A DNA stretch of 64,000 bases from Siderastrea radians (GCA_964017195.1 OZ024894.1:186001-250000), one strand, 5' to 3'; positions 1-14,700 are shown, numbered from the stretch's first letter. A program made the numbers and translations. The notes: generated by a model from the sequence alone, not told the origin.

Positions 1-260
1 CAGAGATGCCCAAAACGTTTTTAAAGATGCCCAGATGTTTCCAGTTGCATTCTAAACGTTTAGGTTTGCTTCGATCACCAGAAACGTTTTCATACTTAGA
101 TTAACCAATTGGTTATCAAAGATTATCCAAACGCTTTCCGGTGTGCCCCAAACTTTTCTGAAGACACTACAAAGGTTTTCAAAGATATTCCAATCGTTTC
201 CGGAGGTGCGAGAGACGTTTGCTGAGACGTTATTCCAAACATTGCCAAAGATGACGCAAA
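1..260. repeat. Degenerate short tandem repeat in FRY intron
   Basis: The words AAAGATG, CCAAACGTTT and GTTTCC recur about ten times at irregular spacing of roughly 20-35 bases. This suggests an old, diverged minisatellite inside the intron that enters the window. No coding or regulatory function is visible. Confidence 0.4.
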
Positions 261-364
261 CTATCTATAAATGATCCTGGCATGTAATTGCTGATCATTG
301 TACGTACCCAAAAGTGATGTTGCACGAACAGTACTCTAACACTGTTGTGTATCTTTACCATTAG

Positions 365-2779
365 TCTGTACAAGATATGCAACTGGAACTGTCTGCTCAC
401 ACTTTACCACACGACAAGGAAATTGACAGAATTACAGTCCTACGCAACGTAGAAGGATTTGCTCTCGTTATGCTCTGCAGGTGCGTGAATCGACCAAGTT
501 TTGTGCTGCAGGTTTTTTCATTAATAAAGGAACCACGATGTGGTTTATATCTCCCTTGTATTTTATCGTGAGGTAGTCTACCAGACAAGTGATACTTGTT
601 ACGCGTTTTGTTGTTTTTGTGAGTGTCCACACCATCACATCTTTTAGTCACTAGCTAAGTTCATTCATGTAGACACTTTGTGCTTCACTTTAATATACCA
701 TCTGAGTGGTTGACTCCAAAGACAGATAGAGCGCTTTTCAAATTAGTGTCGTAAAACCAGAACCAAAGTAATTACCCCAGCCAATCACAACAAACACAAA
801 TTGCCCAATGAACCAATCAGAACTCGAAGCAAACACATGCAACCGGCGCCAAGCGCGGGAAAACGCGTGCGAGCAAGTCGCGATTGGTTTGAGTTTTACC
901 TCTGATTGGTCGAGAAAGTGGCGCGAGTTTTTTTAACCAATCAAAGAGCGAAGAAAAGCAAAACCAAAGCAAAACGCGAATTACTTTCGACACTCAGTTG
1001 AAAACCGCTGTATGTGTTGTGTTTGTATTACTCTACAGTATACATCCTGTCATACGAAAGCTGGCCTTTCTTGTGCTAAAGGAAGTTCGAACATTATGCA
1101 GTTTAATGGATCTCACTGAGAAGGTATTGATAATGTTAAATTCTGTCGTATAACAGAAGTTAGGTCCTTATATATTTTGTATTTGTTTTCAAATGCTTTT
1201 GTATATTATGGTAATATCATACTATTTCACTGGCGTTACAATGTTACATGCAGTTGCAGTGGATTTTGTAGCATTCTCCCGTCATTTAACTGATAAATAA
1301 TCACTAAATGAGGCTCTTTCGAATAAACCTAAGTGAAAAAGAACCTTCGCTTGAAGTTAAAATGTTTACATTTGGTGACCTTTTGTTTTGTAGGAAAAAG
1401 CTGAGAAAATGGTTCTAGATGTTATAGATGAAGTGTTTCCTACTGTTCTTGAGAAAGTTCTTCATTCCATTCCACAGAGCGAGAAGGTATAAAGTTCTCT
1501 ACTACATTTTCAGACATGTATCTTAATCATTAAGTAACATAATTGAATTCGCCCCTAGCATGAAAACTCAAGAACCTACCCAGATTCTTGTTCCTTAGCT
1601 TCTACACACAAGTTGAAAGTTCTGCAGGTTACCGAGCCGCCGGACGACTAGGAACTAGCAAACGTCCTGTATCCTGTGTACTGCATCCTGTATGCAGAGA
1701 GTCTAGGGCCAGATCTGACAAACATCTTGTTCACTACATACATGTACTGCATTCTGCGTCAAAGGTGGCTTTCAAAATAATTTAAAGTTTAGCTTTCTCA
1801 GAGTAATGCTTTGAAACCATGCAATTCTTTGTTAGCTTTTTACAGGACCTCTGGGTAATGTTGACATCTTGGTTGTCAACGAGAGACTGTCTGGAAACAT
1901 GGACAAGGAGACAGGAGAACAGCTTAACGTCTCGTTGCACAGTTTCTTCTGGTCATCACTCATGGCAGGCCTTCTTAACAAGTGGTATTTACCTGAGTTG
2001 TGCCCATCAGCTCTACAATTCAGTTGGCCCAGTGTCTTCAACCGCCTTGTCACTGTCTATGCTTTAATTGATTCGGGGTACGTGTTTATTTATCTGTTGT
2101 AACACGTCAGGTTTTCAACCCAAAGGTCGTTTGTTCGAGTCCTGGTCTTGCTGTAAACCCTGTTGCTTTTTTGGACAATACGCTTTGCCTGACATCCTTT
2201 TTTCGTGTTCATCGAGGTGTGTAAAAATAACCTAATAGTATAAATTCATTTTTGTGAGTCGTATAAGTTTTACAATTCTCGGGACGTGGCAGGACAAAAA
2301 ATGAGTTTTACGCTAAACTATTAATTAAAATACAGCCTCGCAAAATTGGCTTTTGTCGATTTTAGAAAATGAAGCACCTGTAGAAATTATTGATAATAAG
2401 GTGAAATAGTTGCCAGTGTGACGTACAAAATGATGGGGTTAAGTCTTTTCATGGACTGCCCTCCCATATTTGGGGGGGGGGGAGGATTGGGAGCAAAGTT
2501 GCTGCAGATTCTAGTTGCTTGTTCATTTTATTGCATTCCGTAGTTATTTATTTGAATATATACTTGTATGACAGACTATCTTATCAGTTATATTTCTGTG
2601 ATTCACAGAGCTTCTGGAATAGATTCTATCACCAGCCTGTCCTCAGTCTACAGCAGAGGACCAAAGAAAACCTTGAACATGAGCCATGTTTGCTTGTTTA
2701 GAAATTACCTGATCTTTGCCTGTTGTGCATATCCACGGTCCCCGCCACTGAGAAGTGACTTGCCAGAGCACGATGGAGG
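365..2779 (+). CDS. FRY: FRY exons 1-5 of window (end of N-terminal helical-repeat region)
   Basis: Exons: 365-480, 1039-1123, 1394-1486, 1836-2077, 2609-2779, giving residues 1-235 of the partial protein. Exon 1 ends in AG and exon 2 begins with T, rebuilding a serine right after VEGFALVMLC. Exon 2 then reads VIRKLAFLVLKEVRTL, very close to the same stretch of human FRY. Exon 3 (EKMVLDVIDEV) is phase 0. For exon 4 only the TTAG acceptor ending at 1835 keeps frame; the stronger-looking TTACAG ending at 1845 would shift it. Exon 5 holds the conserved FRNYLIF motif. Bases 1-364 are the 3' end of an intron. This block belongs to the region Pfam calls the MOR2/PAG1 N-terminal to middle part (inference from alignment by eye). 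Confidence 0.9.
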
Positions 2780-5700
2780 GTAAGTAGCATTTGATATCAC
2801 TTCATATAAGCCTTGATGCAAGGCACATGGTATCAAGTTGGGAAAGGGGCCAAGAAGAGAGCTGAGGGTGCATCTACTATACTCATCACACAACACCTGT
2901 TAGGAGTGGCTTCATCTCGTCCTGTCGTAAGTACTCGGGAGGGTCAATCCTGAGAACTACATGTGAAATCTCTGATTTAGCACGCAACCGACGGAAAACA
3001 ATGTGTCCTACTGAGAAATAAGGAGGGCTTTTAGCCTCGTGCGGTGATTTGTGAAAATATAAAGAAGAGTTTCACGGTGGCCTTTTGCATTGCAGTGTAG
3101 TGTTTAAAATTACATGGAAGCACCAGCTAAATTAAGTTATTGCCTTGTCTTTTTGTTGCATTTTCAGAGCTTCTTCAGAAGGTTCAGAAACCAAGGGTGA
3201 CTCCAGAGTAAGTCTGCTACAAGTCTCTTTTGTCGTGTTGTGTGTAGAATTGAGATGAATGGTCTTGGCATTTAACAGTGACATAATCAAACAATCAAAA
3301 TTACTTCAAATACTGAGCGGCAAGTATAAAATATTTGTCTTGTCTTCTTGTCTCCTTGCTCAGCCACCATCTCCCAGCATAGTCGACAGTTTGTTCCGAT
3401 TTGCTGTGCCGCTGTTGAAGAGTGATTGTTCTGATATCAGAGAGGCAGTCATTGTTGGGCTTGGCAGGACAAGCCCATGTTCTTACAGGTAATGTGTCAA
3501 ACTATTCTTGAACAAGTTGTTTGGAACTTGCTTGGGAAATGTTCCAAATTGTAGCAGCCCACAAAATTTCTGTACTGCTCAATAGCACTCATATGAATGG
3601 TGACTTACCGATTAAAATACCTTTTACGTTGTTAAAAACAGTGGCTAACACTTTTTACAGGTACGTTTACAGTACATCAAATGATAAATGACTCCTGCAT
3701 AACTAAAAAGTTTCTAACAGACACTTAATGACTGGTCCCGATTTATTTATTGATAAATTACATGTAAGCGCATAAGAGCGGGAACTCCTGGTAGACATTT
3801 TCGTCAAAATTCTGGACTTTGTCAGGATATTTCTCTCCGCAGGCTTTTTATGTAGACAGGGTAGTTTTTGTCGCTGACTGTGTGTTTTTGGAATCTTTCT
3901 CTTACACAAGGCCGGGAATTTCTTGTCGCGACAAATCAGCAAAGCGTGAAGGAGTCGCCATTGCAATACAGAACTTTGAAAAACGCGCTAGTCAAACACT
4001 ACGATCGCACCACCTTCAATCACGTTCTGTTCACGTGCAACGGCGGTCTTCGGTCAACATTCGCGGGTAACATTGCATTGTTACCCTCTGACGTAATAGA
4101 CTTTGCAATGTTGTCCGCTCAGAGACTTTTGGCGGGAAACAGTTTCATTGTTAGATGTCATGTGATCCCAAACTGACCAATGAGAGCGCGCGCTATTAGA
4201 GGAAACATTCCAGCTTAATTATTGACCTTGACATTTATGAAATCAAGTTCCGTGTTTTGTTTTACACTTGCAGAGAATTTCTGGACGAGCTTCATTTTGT
4301 TCTCCGCGAGGGTCTTGATAGACGTGCTGAGGTACAGTGGAATGCTTTTACTTGTACGTGTTTTCCCAATTTCTTTACCAAGGGTTTTACCCAAGTCTGC
4401 GGTTAAGTTACTTCACGGGGTTACTTCTAGAGAGTCCACTGGACCTGTCTGTGTTGCATAACCGTTCTTTGAATCACCCCTACATGTAGCTGGATAACAA
4501 ACATATACTTATTAATAAACCGTTTCCTTGCTTATATCTGCAGAATGTAAGAAGAAAAAGAAAGCGAGATGTACTGAGAGCATATCTGGCGCGGATATTT
4601 GAGCTTAATGCTCAGCATGGCTGTTTTGGTGACAGGTCAGAACGACGTTGCGACATTTGTCTTCGCAATTCTTCGTTTTTATGCCAGTAGTGCCAAATAC
4701 AAACAAACAAGCAACAAACAAACAAACAAACAAACAAACAAAAATACACCCATCGAGAGAAACCAACGGAGAGAAAGACCGACCGACCGACCGACCGACC
4801 GACCTACAAAAAAGTTCTCTTCCAGTCGCCAAGAAGAGATCAAAATAGGCGTGCTATGCCTCAACACGTTTTTTTTTTTCTGTGCGTGGCAGTATAGTAT
4901 TGTTGTTCTATACTGATGTAGCTGTACTTTTGTTTTTTGTTGTTGTTTCTGTTTAGTGCCAGTGAGCTGGTGACTGAGGATGGATTAAGTCCAACATTTA
5001 TCGAGTACATTGACGGAACAAGGTGAGTAAAAATTTTGTCCAAAATGTTTTCTTTTTTGCCTTGCTTTGTTTGCCATGCTCAGGAATGACATGAGCCAAA
5101 TGCTTAACTCGTAGTATTGAACTTTTTCTGTTTTTTTTCTCTCTAACAGATCCTATCTAGAGATTGAAAGCGAGAAGGACATGCCAGCTGTGATGCAGCT
5201 TAGACTACACTTTGCTCTCTTCCTTTACAAAATGATCACTTCAGTCCCCGGTGAGTTGAACGATTTTTTTTTATTTCTAAGAAAAGAAATCCGCTCCTGG
5301 CATTCCTTCCTATGGTACCTCTCATACCAAGACTTAACATCACCTTTGCCTCAATCCCGTGAGAAACAATCCTTGGTCACTTTCATCTCATTTTAAAGTT
5401 CTCAGCTCACGTGATTTTGAAAACAACGCCAATACGTTTTTACTTTGACAGCTTCCCTTCAGAGGAGACTGTTGCCTGACGACATGCGGTGCAGTCTGTT
5501 TTTCCTGTTTAGCAGCTGGTGTGCCCACTTTGGAGTAAAGGCCCCTGGACTTGAAAAGTAAAATGGCTTTATAATCAATGATATGATATGATACGATATC
5601 ACATGACATGACATGACATGACATGACATGTTATGACATGATACGATACGACACGATACGATACCAGGCGATACGCTAGGATATGAGACGATTCGATACG

Positions 5701-8700
5701 ATACGATAACTTAATTTCAGCAATGGGACTGGTATCCAGGGAGGTTCTTTGTTTCATTTTCCCAAGATCGTGTTTGCTCTTTGTTTCTTTGTTAGGTTAA
5801 AGTTGGTTGGAGTAGTTAATGCCGCAGTTTATCGTTAATTTTGTAGTATTAATTTTTTAAATTTAATGTTTGTTTTCTTCTCTCCCAGAACCCCACTCAT
5901 ACCAAGTGCACAAAGTAATGATTTGGAGCTGGCTTCTCTTTACGTAAGCATCAGACATCGTTAGTTAAAACTACATGTTATTGTCATGTCGATAACCCAC
6001 TCTGCAAGCATGTGTGTGTATTTAGTTTGTCACTTGATCTTTCCTCATTCTATCATATATCTGTTTCCTGCCCATTTGTTTATTGACATCTCAGTTGATC
6101 TTGTGTGCCTCCTTTCTTCAGGCGATGTGTGGCTTGTTGCATTGTGGTCCTGTGTTCGATCCTAACGGTCTCAACACGGGTGGTTACCTTTACAACTGGC
6201 TCCAAACTGTTCTTAACTCACCCAAAGAGAAGGTTGGTTTTCTAAAACACACTGTTACGGGTTGCTTACTTGACTACAAGCTAATTTGAAAAAGAGGAAC
6301 TTGTGTAAAGACGAAGTATTTTTGGTAGTATTCTGGTCATAACAACCTTAGATTGTATGGTTCCACAAACCAGCAGAGGTTTTACTTTTTCGTGTGTTAT
6401 TGTTCGTTTGTGTGAAATGGAGCAACATTTTTGCCGAGTTCGTCTTTCTTATTTCGTGGAGCTTGAGATTATATTCCAACAGTACTGTAGGATTTTTGGA
6501 TTTAATTGCCATTTGATTGCATTTACTACACACACATTTTTCTGCCGTCAGATTCATCAATTAGGGCATGATACACTTGTACATTTGCTGGAGAACAACG
6601 CCAACATCCCTTCCCTACTCCACTGGGTTATAGACAAGTGCTACACCGGTGCAAAGCTTGTGGTTAGTGGCTGCTTCAAGGCACTGGTTTCTGTTTTCAC
6701 CAAAAGGTAATTTACTTCCAGTGGCATTTTCTCTATTTTTTTTAACGGAGAAGGGAGCTTATAATAAGTGCTTTCTTTACTTTATCTCACCATCGAACAA
6801 ATTGCGGACATGCTAAGTTGTATGAGAAATTGTAAGAAATTCTACCAACAAAGTACAGCGTAGAAGGTCTTAAATTTTTTAGAAGCCATTTACGGATGAG
6901 GATTAAAAAAGGACGTTTAACTGTTATTAATTGTGAAACCCCTTCAAATTTACATTGTACATTTTGAAAATGACGACCTTGAGTCGTCGAAACGTCGTGT
7001 TTTTATCGCTAGGTTTTGTTTGCAACATTTACGGATGGGAAGTCCTATTTTATGTTCTCTTTGTTTCTCTTCATTGATACATTTTTACTTGAGTAAATCT
7101 ATATTTCTGTTTTATTTTTTATAGTGACTATCCGTGTGAGATGATTCCCATTTTAAACGTGGTGCTGTTCAAAACTGCTGACTCTTCACTGGAAATAAGA
7201 GAGAAGGCAGCTCAACTGCTACAGCTCCTAGAAAGGTCTACATTGTAATTGTTTATAATTCTCTTATTTGTCTGTAAGAATAAAATGGGAGCTGAAAGGA
7301 TACACTGTTTGGTCTTGTGTGCTGTGAGGCTTGCGTAGCTCACGATCCTCTTTGAGTTCGTCCTTCGTCTTAAGGAACCTGGAACTTGGTTTCTCAGTGG
7401 GACATTCCGCTTAAGATGATTTTGGTGTTATTTTCATGCTTAAAAAAATAATGATCTCCGTTGAAGATTAGCCTGTGTTTTTGCTGAAGGTTTTATTATT
7501 GTCTGAGTTCCTTCGTTCAGTACGTAGTGCGGTTCAAGATGATTTCTTACAGTAATTGATCATTCTTTGTAGGCGTTTCTTTCCATTCACATCACCCAGT
7601 TTGTCGTGTGCATCTCGCTGTGCCTACTCACAGTGTCAAAGAACCTTGTCTCAAGCGCTTGCTACAGCTCATCCGGAAATCACCATCCACATGTTTGAAG
7701 GTTTGTTATTTCTGGACTTAGTTTTGAGAGTAACTTCGGTGAAATATGTTTGGTACAGCGAATGCAGGTTGACGTTTAACTACTTGTCTTGATTATTTTT
7801 GTATTTTAACCAACAGAGATGACTGCTCGATTTGAGTTGACGTCCCCAGTAGGTCAACGGTGTATTTTGCAGTACATGCTTCCTTGGTTGGCCAACATTG
7901 AGCTGGTGGACCTGTCAAATTCCTCTCCCACTCCCCCTGAGTTGAACATAGAGACGGAAGAAGAAAAACAGACTGAGACGATGTCGCCTGTGGAACTAGA
8001 TGGGGAGGGGTGGGGATCGCTGGAAGCTACACAGTTGGTTCTCAACAACCTGTTTTACATTACTGTTAAGGTGATTAGCAAATTTTGATCGCTGAAAAAC
8101 CCGTCGTAAGTTGAATTATGATCTTTGCGGTGCGTCAATCTTGAAAAGCGCTGAAAGGTCTTGCGTTTTTCCTGATACAGTGCCCAGTAAGCCCACTGAG
8201 CTTGCTCAAACAAATTTAACTAATTATATGCTTTACATTACTGCTAAGGTGATTAGCAACCCTTGATCGCTTTCATGAAGCTATGTTTTTCGAACGATGA
8301 CAAGTTGAAAAAAGTTCTATGCAAAACAGATTTACTATTATGCGTTACACGCTATTGTTGTGTTTGGAGTGGGATGTAAATAACCTCTTGTAACTTGAAT
8401 TGTTATCAATGCGATACGCGAACCTTGAGTAGCACTGAAACGGCAATGCTAAGTCTTGTGCTTACTATTAGAAACTTGTAACTTATCATTTCCCGTCACT
8501 ACTCTCGAAAAGGAAGAAGAAAATACTCGCTTTCTGCAAATTCCTTCTTGCGTGGTTGCTGACATATTGCCCAATAAGCCCACTGGGTTTGATCAAAGAA
8601 ATTAAAGCAGATTTGTACATAAAGACACTGAAGACAGTCCAGATACTTGCAGTTACTTACTCGGCCCTGTGTTGTATTTTCAGCATGATGAGCAGTTCTC

Positions 8701-11700
8701 GAAAGAGATCGAGGAAGCATGGGGCAGCCTTTGTGGTCGGTGGGTGAACAACATTCATGAGATCCTGGGATATCTTATAGCAATGGCTGGCATTATTGGC
8801 AGCTCTGAAGTCCTCGTTCATGTGAGTCAAATGGATTTTTCACACACTTATCCATTGTCAATATTTTGCAAATGATTGAAACCAAAAGATTACTTTGGTA
8901 CCTTTGGTACCTTTGCCTACCTAACTCTTCTGGAAGTACTAACAGTTATTGCTGGAGTCATTGTTTAAATCTTAATTTTAGTTAAACCGCCTTCATCTGA
9001 CGAGCTTGTGTTGGCGAAGTGATAAAACCATGGACACTAACTGATGAATGACGAAACACTAACTGAACTGATAAAAACTACGAATACTAAGAATCATTTT
9101 TAATTGTCCATTGTGCTGCAACCAATCAGACACGAGATCAAACCACAAGAAACAAACACAAACCACGATTGTTTTCTTTCCCAAGAGAATAATCATTCCA
9201 GAAATAATTTTAGTATTCACGGTTTCTTAGTTGCACTGCGAAAATAACCAACAATAGGAAAAGCATATGTACTTTCGATGTCAGCTATGTTGGAAAGGAA
9301 TAGCCTCCCACGCAGACGCTCGCAGGGTTTCGTCACGCTTTGAGGAACGCGTGACGAAAGCCTAAGAGCGTCTGTGTGGGAGGCTAGGATAGGAAAGGAA
9401 GGGCATTCGTTTGGCTATGCCTATTTGTTAATGTGTAAAGGTGTGAGTGAGCAAGCAAAGATCATCCTCGATTGTACATGTAGTTAGCACCACTTGGCTA
9501 GCTCATGTTTTTTGGTATTTTTTGTCTTTAGGCTAAGAAAGTAGCAGTGTATGTAGCACGTGCAAACCAGCAGAAAACTGTTGAGGAACTTATGGAAGAA
9601 CTCAAGGTATTAGAACTGATTGTCTTAACGAGATGTACTTACCAGTCAGTTGTTTGTGCGGTCAGAATCCACAGAAAAATAATTGTAGAGCTACAATTTA
9701 TCCCATAGGTTACTTTCGCTGGCAAAGTCGTGAAACTTCGAATGCTTCATAGGGGTGAATCTTAATTCAACATAACAAGGCTGGTACAGGCAAATCAGAG
9801 GCTAATTGAATCACTGACCGACACAAGCCCAGGTCAATCGTTACAAAATATTTATTGCCTTTCGTTCGCTTCTGAACAAATTATATTCTCACCTACCCCA
9901 GGGTCTTAAGGTAAAGAGTGGGATATTCCTAAGGAAAGGTTCGAGTGTACTCTTTATTTGCACCTTTACCTTTATATTTGTTTAACAGCTTACAGAAACA
10001 GTGGCTTCTCAGTTTGAGCGCTGTGACGAGCCGCCATACTTCCGTCCCCTGCAAAAGTCTTCGACCAGTAGGGACTCGGTCAGTGAAGTCCCTTCAGGGG
10101 AGGGGGCGGGATCATTGGTCCAGACGAGCGCAGTGAAGAAGGAGAACGTTACCAAGGAAACCGTGAAAACAGAAGAAGAGGTTACAAGGAAAGAATCGAA
10201 AGAGGAGAGAAAGGAATCAAAAGAGGAGAGAAGAGAGGGCAAGGAGGAAAGAAAGGAGAAAGGAGATTCTCTTCCAAGAGGGATGGAAAGTGGTGAGTTT
10301 CTTCGACATGGTTCAGTTTGCTTTCAATTGGCAAAGTGACATAATTATAAAATGCGTCTTAGTTTATATTATCCTGGTAACAATACTTACAAATGGTATA
10401 GCGGCTCGTTGCAAAATTTTAGTCACGGTGTGGATATAATCAAGCCTCGTACACTTGGCAGTATTCTTTCCCGACCAAGAGAGAGGGTGATAGAAGAGGA
10501 AACGACAATCCCAACACCCTCAGTGGTATTCCGTTGAGTGAGTGAGTGTGTTATTATTATTATTATGATGATGTGAAACAAGACTAAGGTGAACACTCTT
10601 GCCCATCACAGCAGACACACAAAACACAAGGAATCAATCACGCGCAGGAAAATGCATGCCAGCAATTCCCAACTGCTTTTTATTTTACTTCTTATTGCTT
10701 GAGAAAATAGCGCTAGTGTTTTTCACCATTCAAAGAAGGTAGTAAAGCAAAAGGACAGCAAACGCAAATTCCCTTGACTCTCAATTGAAAACTGCTCTAT
10801 GATAACATTATGCGAATGTCAGTTGAAAACTGCTCTATGATAACGTTATGCGAATGTCAGCTTGATCGTTTTGATATTATGTTACATGCTACGTCATTTT
10901 CTCGGCAGCTCTTATGCCTGAGACAGCAAAATCAGTGGAAAATGCGGTGCCTCTGGCAGAGCCAGAAGAGGTTGATCAAATCGAAGAAGATGAGAAACCG
11001 GGGGCCTGGGCACAAGAATGGATCATCATGGCGCACAGACTCGTGGGTGCTGGCATGACACTTTCGTTGCCGGTCCCTGAGGGAGAGAAATATTTCGCTC
11101 CTCTTCCTGATATACTGCCTTTTGCACCTTACGTGGCCTCACTGTACAGGTAAAATTATCTTCAACCTCGTGACTACTTCAACGGCGATCTCTCGACACC
11201 AGCTGCTCCAAATGACACAAGCAAAAGCATTGGATATGAAGGGACTTTCACTTAGTTTCGATTTTGGCTGAATAGAGACCAGCACGAGGTCAAAACAGTT
11301 GTCTTCGTATGACGAAAACGCAATCGTTTGGCTAGTCTTGAGCATCAGAGTTCGCAGATTTTAAAGTGTGCAGCAAATCAGAAAAACAAGGTTGTGTGCA
11401 AAAACTTGGCAAATGCATCCCTTCTTTCCCCTAGTTTATTTATTCTAGTACACACATTTGGCTGCAGATTCATATTTCAGGGATTTCATGGGTAGCATCC
11501 TCGCTGGTGGGGTGCTGATTATTATTACGATTCATTGTTTATGCAGCTTATGGATACTCCTTTTGAGACAGAGCGTTGTTTTTTTTTTCAGGTGTAATTT
11601 TGCTCTGATGCTACTAGCTGAGTTAGTTCTTGATCAAGCTTCAGTCGATTGGGCGGAACATCTACCACTCATGCTACATGTTATTTTCCTGGGTGAGTAA

Positions 11701-14700
11701 TATCCGCACGATTTCCAACATCCTTTTCCAAACTAAGATAAATTGTCGAGACGTCACCGAGTCCAGAATTGAGCCACATTTGTGGCGTGTTGGGAGAAAT
11801 GGTTGCCAGTGATTTATGACGCGTGATAAAAGTTGCCTTAAAACGCGTCATTATGTTTAGTTTCCAAGTCACATTCGTGTGTACGATTTTCGGCCTAGGC
11901 TCGTTCATAGCCATAGACGTTTCTTAAATTTGCGTGAGCTGCAGCTTATCAGAAGAAAAAACCATTGACACTTATCAAAGTTACGTATTTTGGTCGTGCT
12001 TATGTCCGCAAGAGAAAACAATTTAGATACTATATTTTAAATATAGTCGATATGTAGTGATACGACTCTGTAAACCGTTGAATACCATATGTACTTTTAT
12101 ATTTTCTCAGCTCTGGATCACGGGAAAGCGTTGGTCTACGAGCACAGCAAAAGACTGTTAATAAATCTAATCATAGTTCTGATGTGTCGAGGTGATCACG
12201 TCTCCTTAGCCCAGTCTCTCTTCAACTTCATCACCATTTCTGAGCAAGGCCTGGGTAAACACGGTCTTCTTAAGTCTTCCTGGACACTTGATGTCGGCAA
12301 CGTCGTTGGTGTGACTGGTCCTAGTGCAGGCGCTGGGACTGTGGTTGAGTCTTCTGTGAAAAGTGATTCTGCTAGTGCGGGCACTGGTAGGACAGAGTAA
12401 GTTGTGATATTTTGTGTGGTTTATTTTTAACAATATTTAGCACGGATTCATTCGTTTAATAAAAATAGTGTTAATGTTAAGAGAGGTAATGTAGCGTATC
12501 CTCGTTATTAAGTTGACGTCACGTTTTCATTTGTGATTTTCTTAAAGGTAAAGAAAGGTATAAAGGTTATTTATACCTGGTTAGATTTAAAGCTAGAAGC
12601 TGGTGGGCCATGTATATGAAACAAATGTAAAACGAAGCAGGGAATCCCAACTGGCTGGAGGCTGGCGAGTTGGTTTGTTACAAAGCGTGGTTGAGTTGAT
12701 TGTGAGACTGCCAAAATCATGTCTAGTTAGTGGCAGAGATGTCTGCCTTTACAATAGGGAAAATTTGTTTGGCAGTGTTTAACTTACGTTACATCAAAGC
12801 CTTCGCAAAAGCGGAATTTGTTTCGTGGTGTTGAACGTACGTTACGTATCAAAGTTCAACTTAACTCATCATCTGCGTCCTTTTTTTAGGAATACTGCTG
12901 GCAGTAACTCTCTGGACGGCACTTTACCTCCGGAAGAAAACAACGCTAACAGACTTGTAGAACAGATCCAGGAACTCATTGAATTTCTCGCAAACAGGTG
13001 TGAAATATGGCTTGTTGTATTAACTGTGATTTTTTTAAACAACATTCTGCGTCAACAATGTCAGCCTCAAAGAGGCATCGCCATTCCCTTTTCTCGTGGT
13101 AAAAGATACAACCAGTTACTTTAATTGCTATTTATTTGTCGAACGACCTGACCGCTTGGGCGAAACTGTAAGTTGTAAAATAGGAGTACATTGACCGATG
13201 GGATTGAACAATTGAAATGGGCGTACAGAATGGCGTGGTGTCCGTGTTCCAAGCAAACAAAGAAGAGTATTGAACGCATCTTATGGCTGAGTTTTTTCTT
13301 TCTTTTTTTTCCTGTTTCTTCTCTGAAACGTTTGAATTGCAAAGGAAATTTTCAGATCTTTCAGGCGAACACTCGAGGAACGCCACTTAATTAACCACTT
13401 TATCTTTCTTTCTTGCTTTTCTCACTTAGTGATTGCAAACCTCTATGGGCGTTTGAAGAGATTACGCCTCGTTCATACAAAATAAAAAGCGCTGAACAAT
13501 TGGAGCTGTTTGTAGCATCAGTGGTGCAGATATTTCAAGCGTCTGATTCAGGAACTCAAGTACAGGAGAAGATGGCCAAGGTCGCTCTCCAATGGGCCAC
13601 TTCATGCTCCTCAAGGCATTATGCAGGCAGGTCCTTTCAGGTGTTCAGGGCTCTTAAGGTGCCTTTCTCCTGGTCCATGCTCTCCGATGTGCTGTCCAGG
13701 CTGGTGGAGTCTGTGGGTGATGCAAGTGAAGACGTTCAGGTACAGTACAAAGAAAACAGTAAATTTTCATTAGTTTTATATGTAAACATATGCATCGTGT
13801 GCTAAATTTAAAGCAGTTTTGGTTTCACTTACTTGGTCGTCCTTAAGATATCTTTTGCCTGGTACTTGGTCTTTCTTTTGCAAACTAGTTTCCGCTCACT
13901 TGGAAATATACCTAATTGTCACATCAAAACGGCAGGCGCCTTGCTTTTTGAAAGAGTTTGACATATACACTTTCAAGAGTGCTTGCTTGTCATGGTTTAT
14001 AAAACAATTTTTGAAAGACTTTTGGCGGAGGAACGAACGACGAGCTATTGTAACGTAGAAGTAAAACTGAGCATCAGCTGTTGTGAAATCACAGTTTCAC
14101 AAATGTGGTTTTATTTAACAGGGGTATGTCATGGAAATCCTACTAACTCTGGAGGCAGCCTCTGATTGGACAATTGTAGACCAGTCAAACACTAGCGAGG
14201 CTCTGAGCGGCCCAGAGCTGAATCTCGGGTATTACTTGGAAGACGAAAAAGAAGACGTAGTTGATGAATATAATTTACACGTGGGTTCAGGTGGTCCGCT
14301 CTCAAGGGTAAGGCATGGCGGCCATATTCGGTCTCTGAGCAGCGGCTGTGAGTTGAAGAGACACTCGTCGTTGTTTAATCACTTTGGACGCTTGAATGGC
14401 AGTAGAGATGATCCTCAGCTTAGAGCAAGGAGGTACGTCTTCGGTCATTTTGCAAAATATCAACAAACAAACAGTACTACATGAAAGCACTCCCCAGTAG
14501 CTTCCAGATGAATGTTCACACCTTTTGTTTTCGTCCACGAAATCGAAAGTTAGAAGCACCAGGTACAGCGTAGTGAACAGCACCACAGGAAAGAACTGTT
14601 CAGTAGGTTTAATCTGAGTGGTCACACTGTAGGATTTCATCCAAAGACGCAAAAGTTCAAACTACATTGTACAGCATCATAAACAGCACCACAGGAAAGT

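Noticed and set aside
481..571. Continuation of FRY exon 1 to 571
   Set aside because: The peptide after 480 is only vaguely FRY-like. The GTGCGT donor at 481 and the exon at 1039-1123 give an almost exact FRY match with the right phase.
4599..4916. 105-codon frame over the (AAAC)n/(GACC)n repeat
   Set aside because: A stop-free microsatellite. The real coding part is 4544-4635 in another frame.
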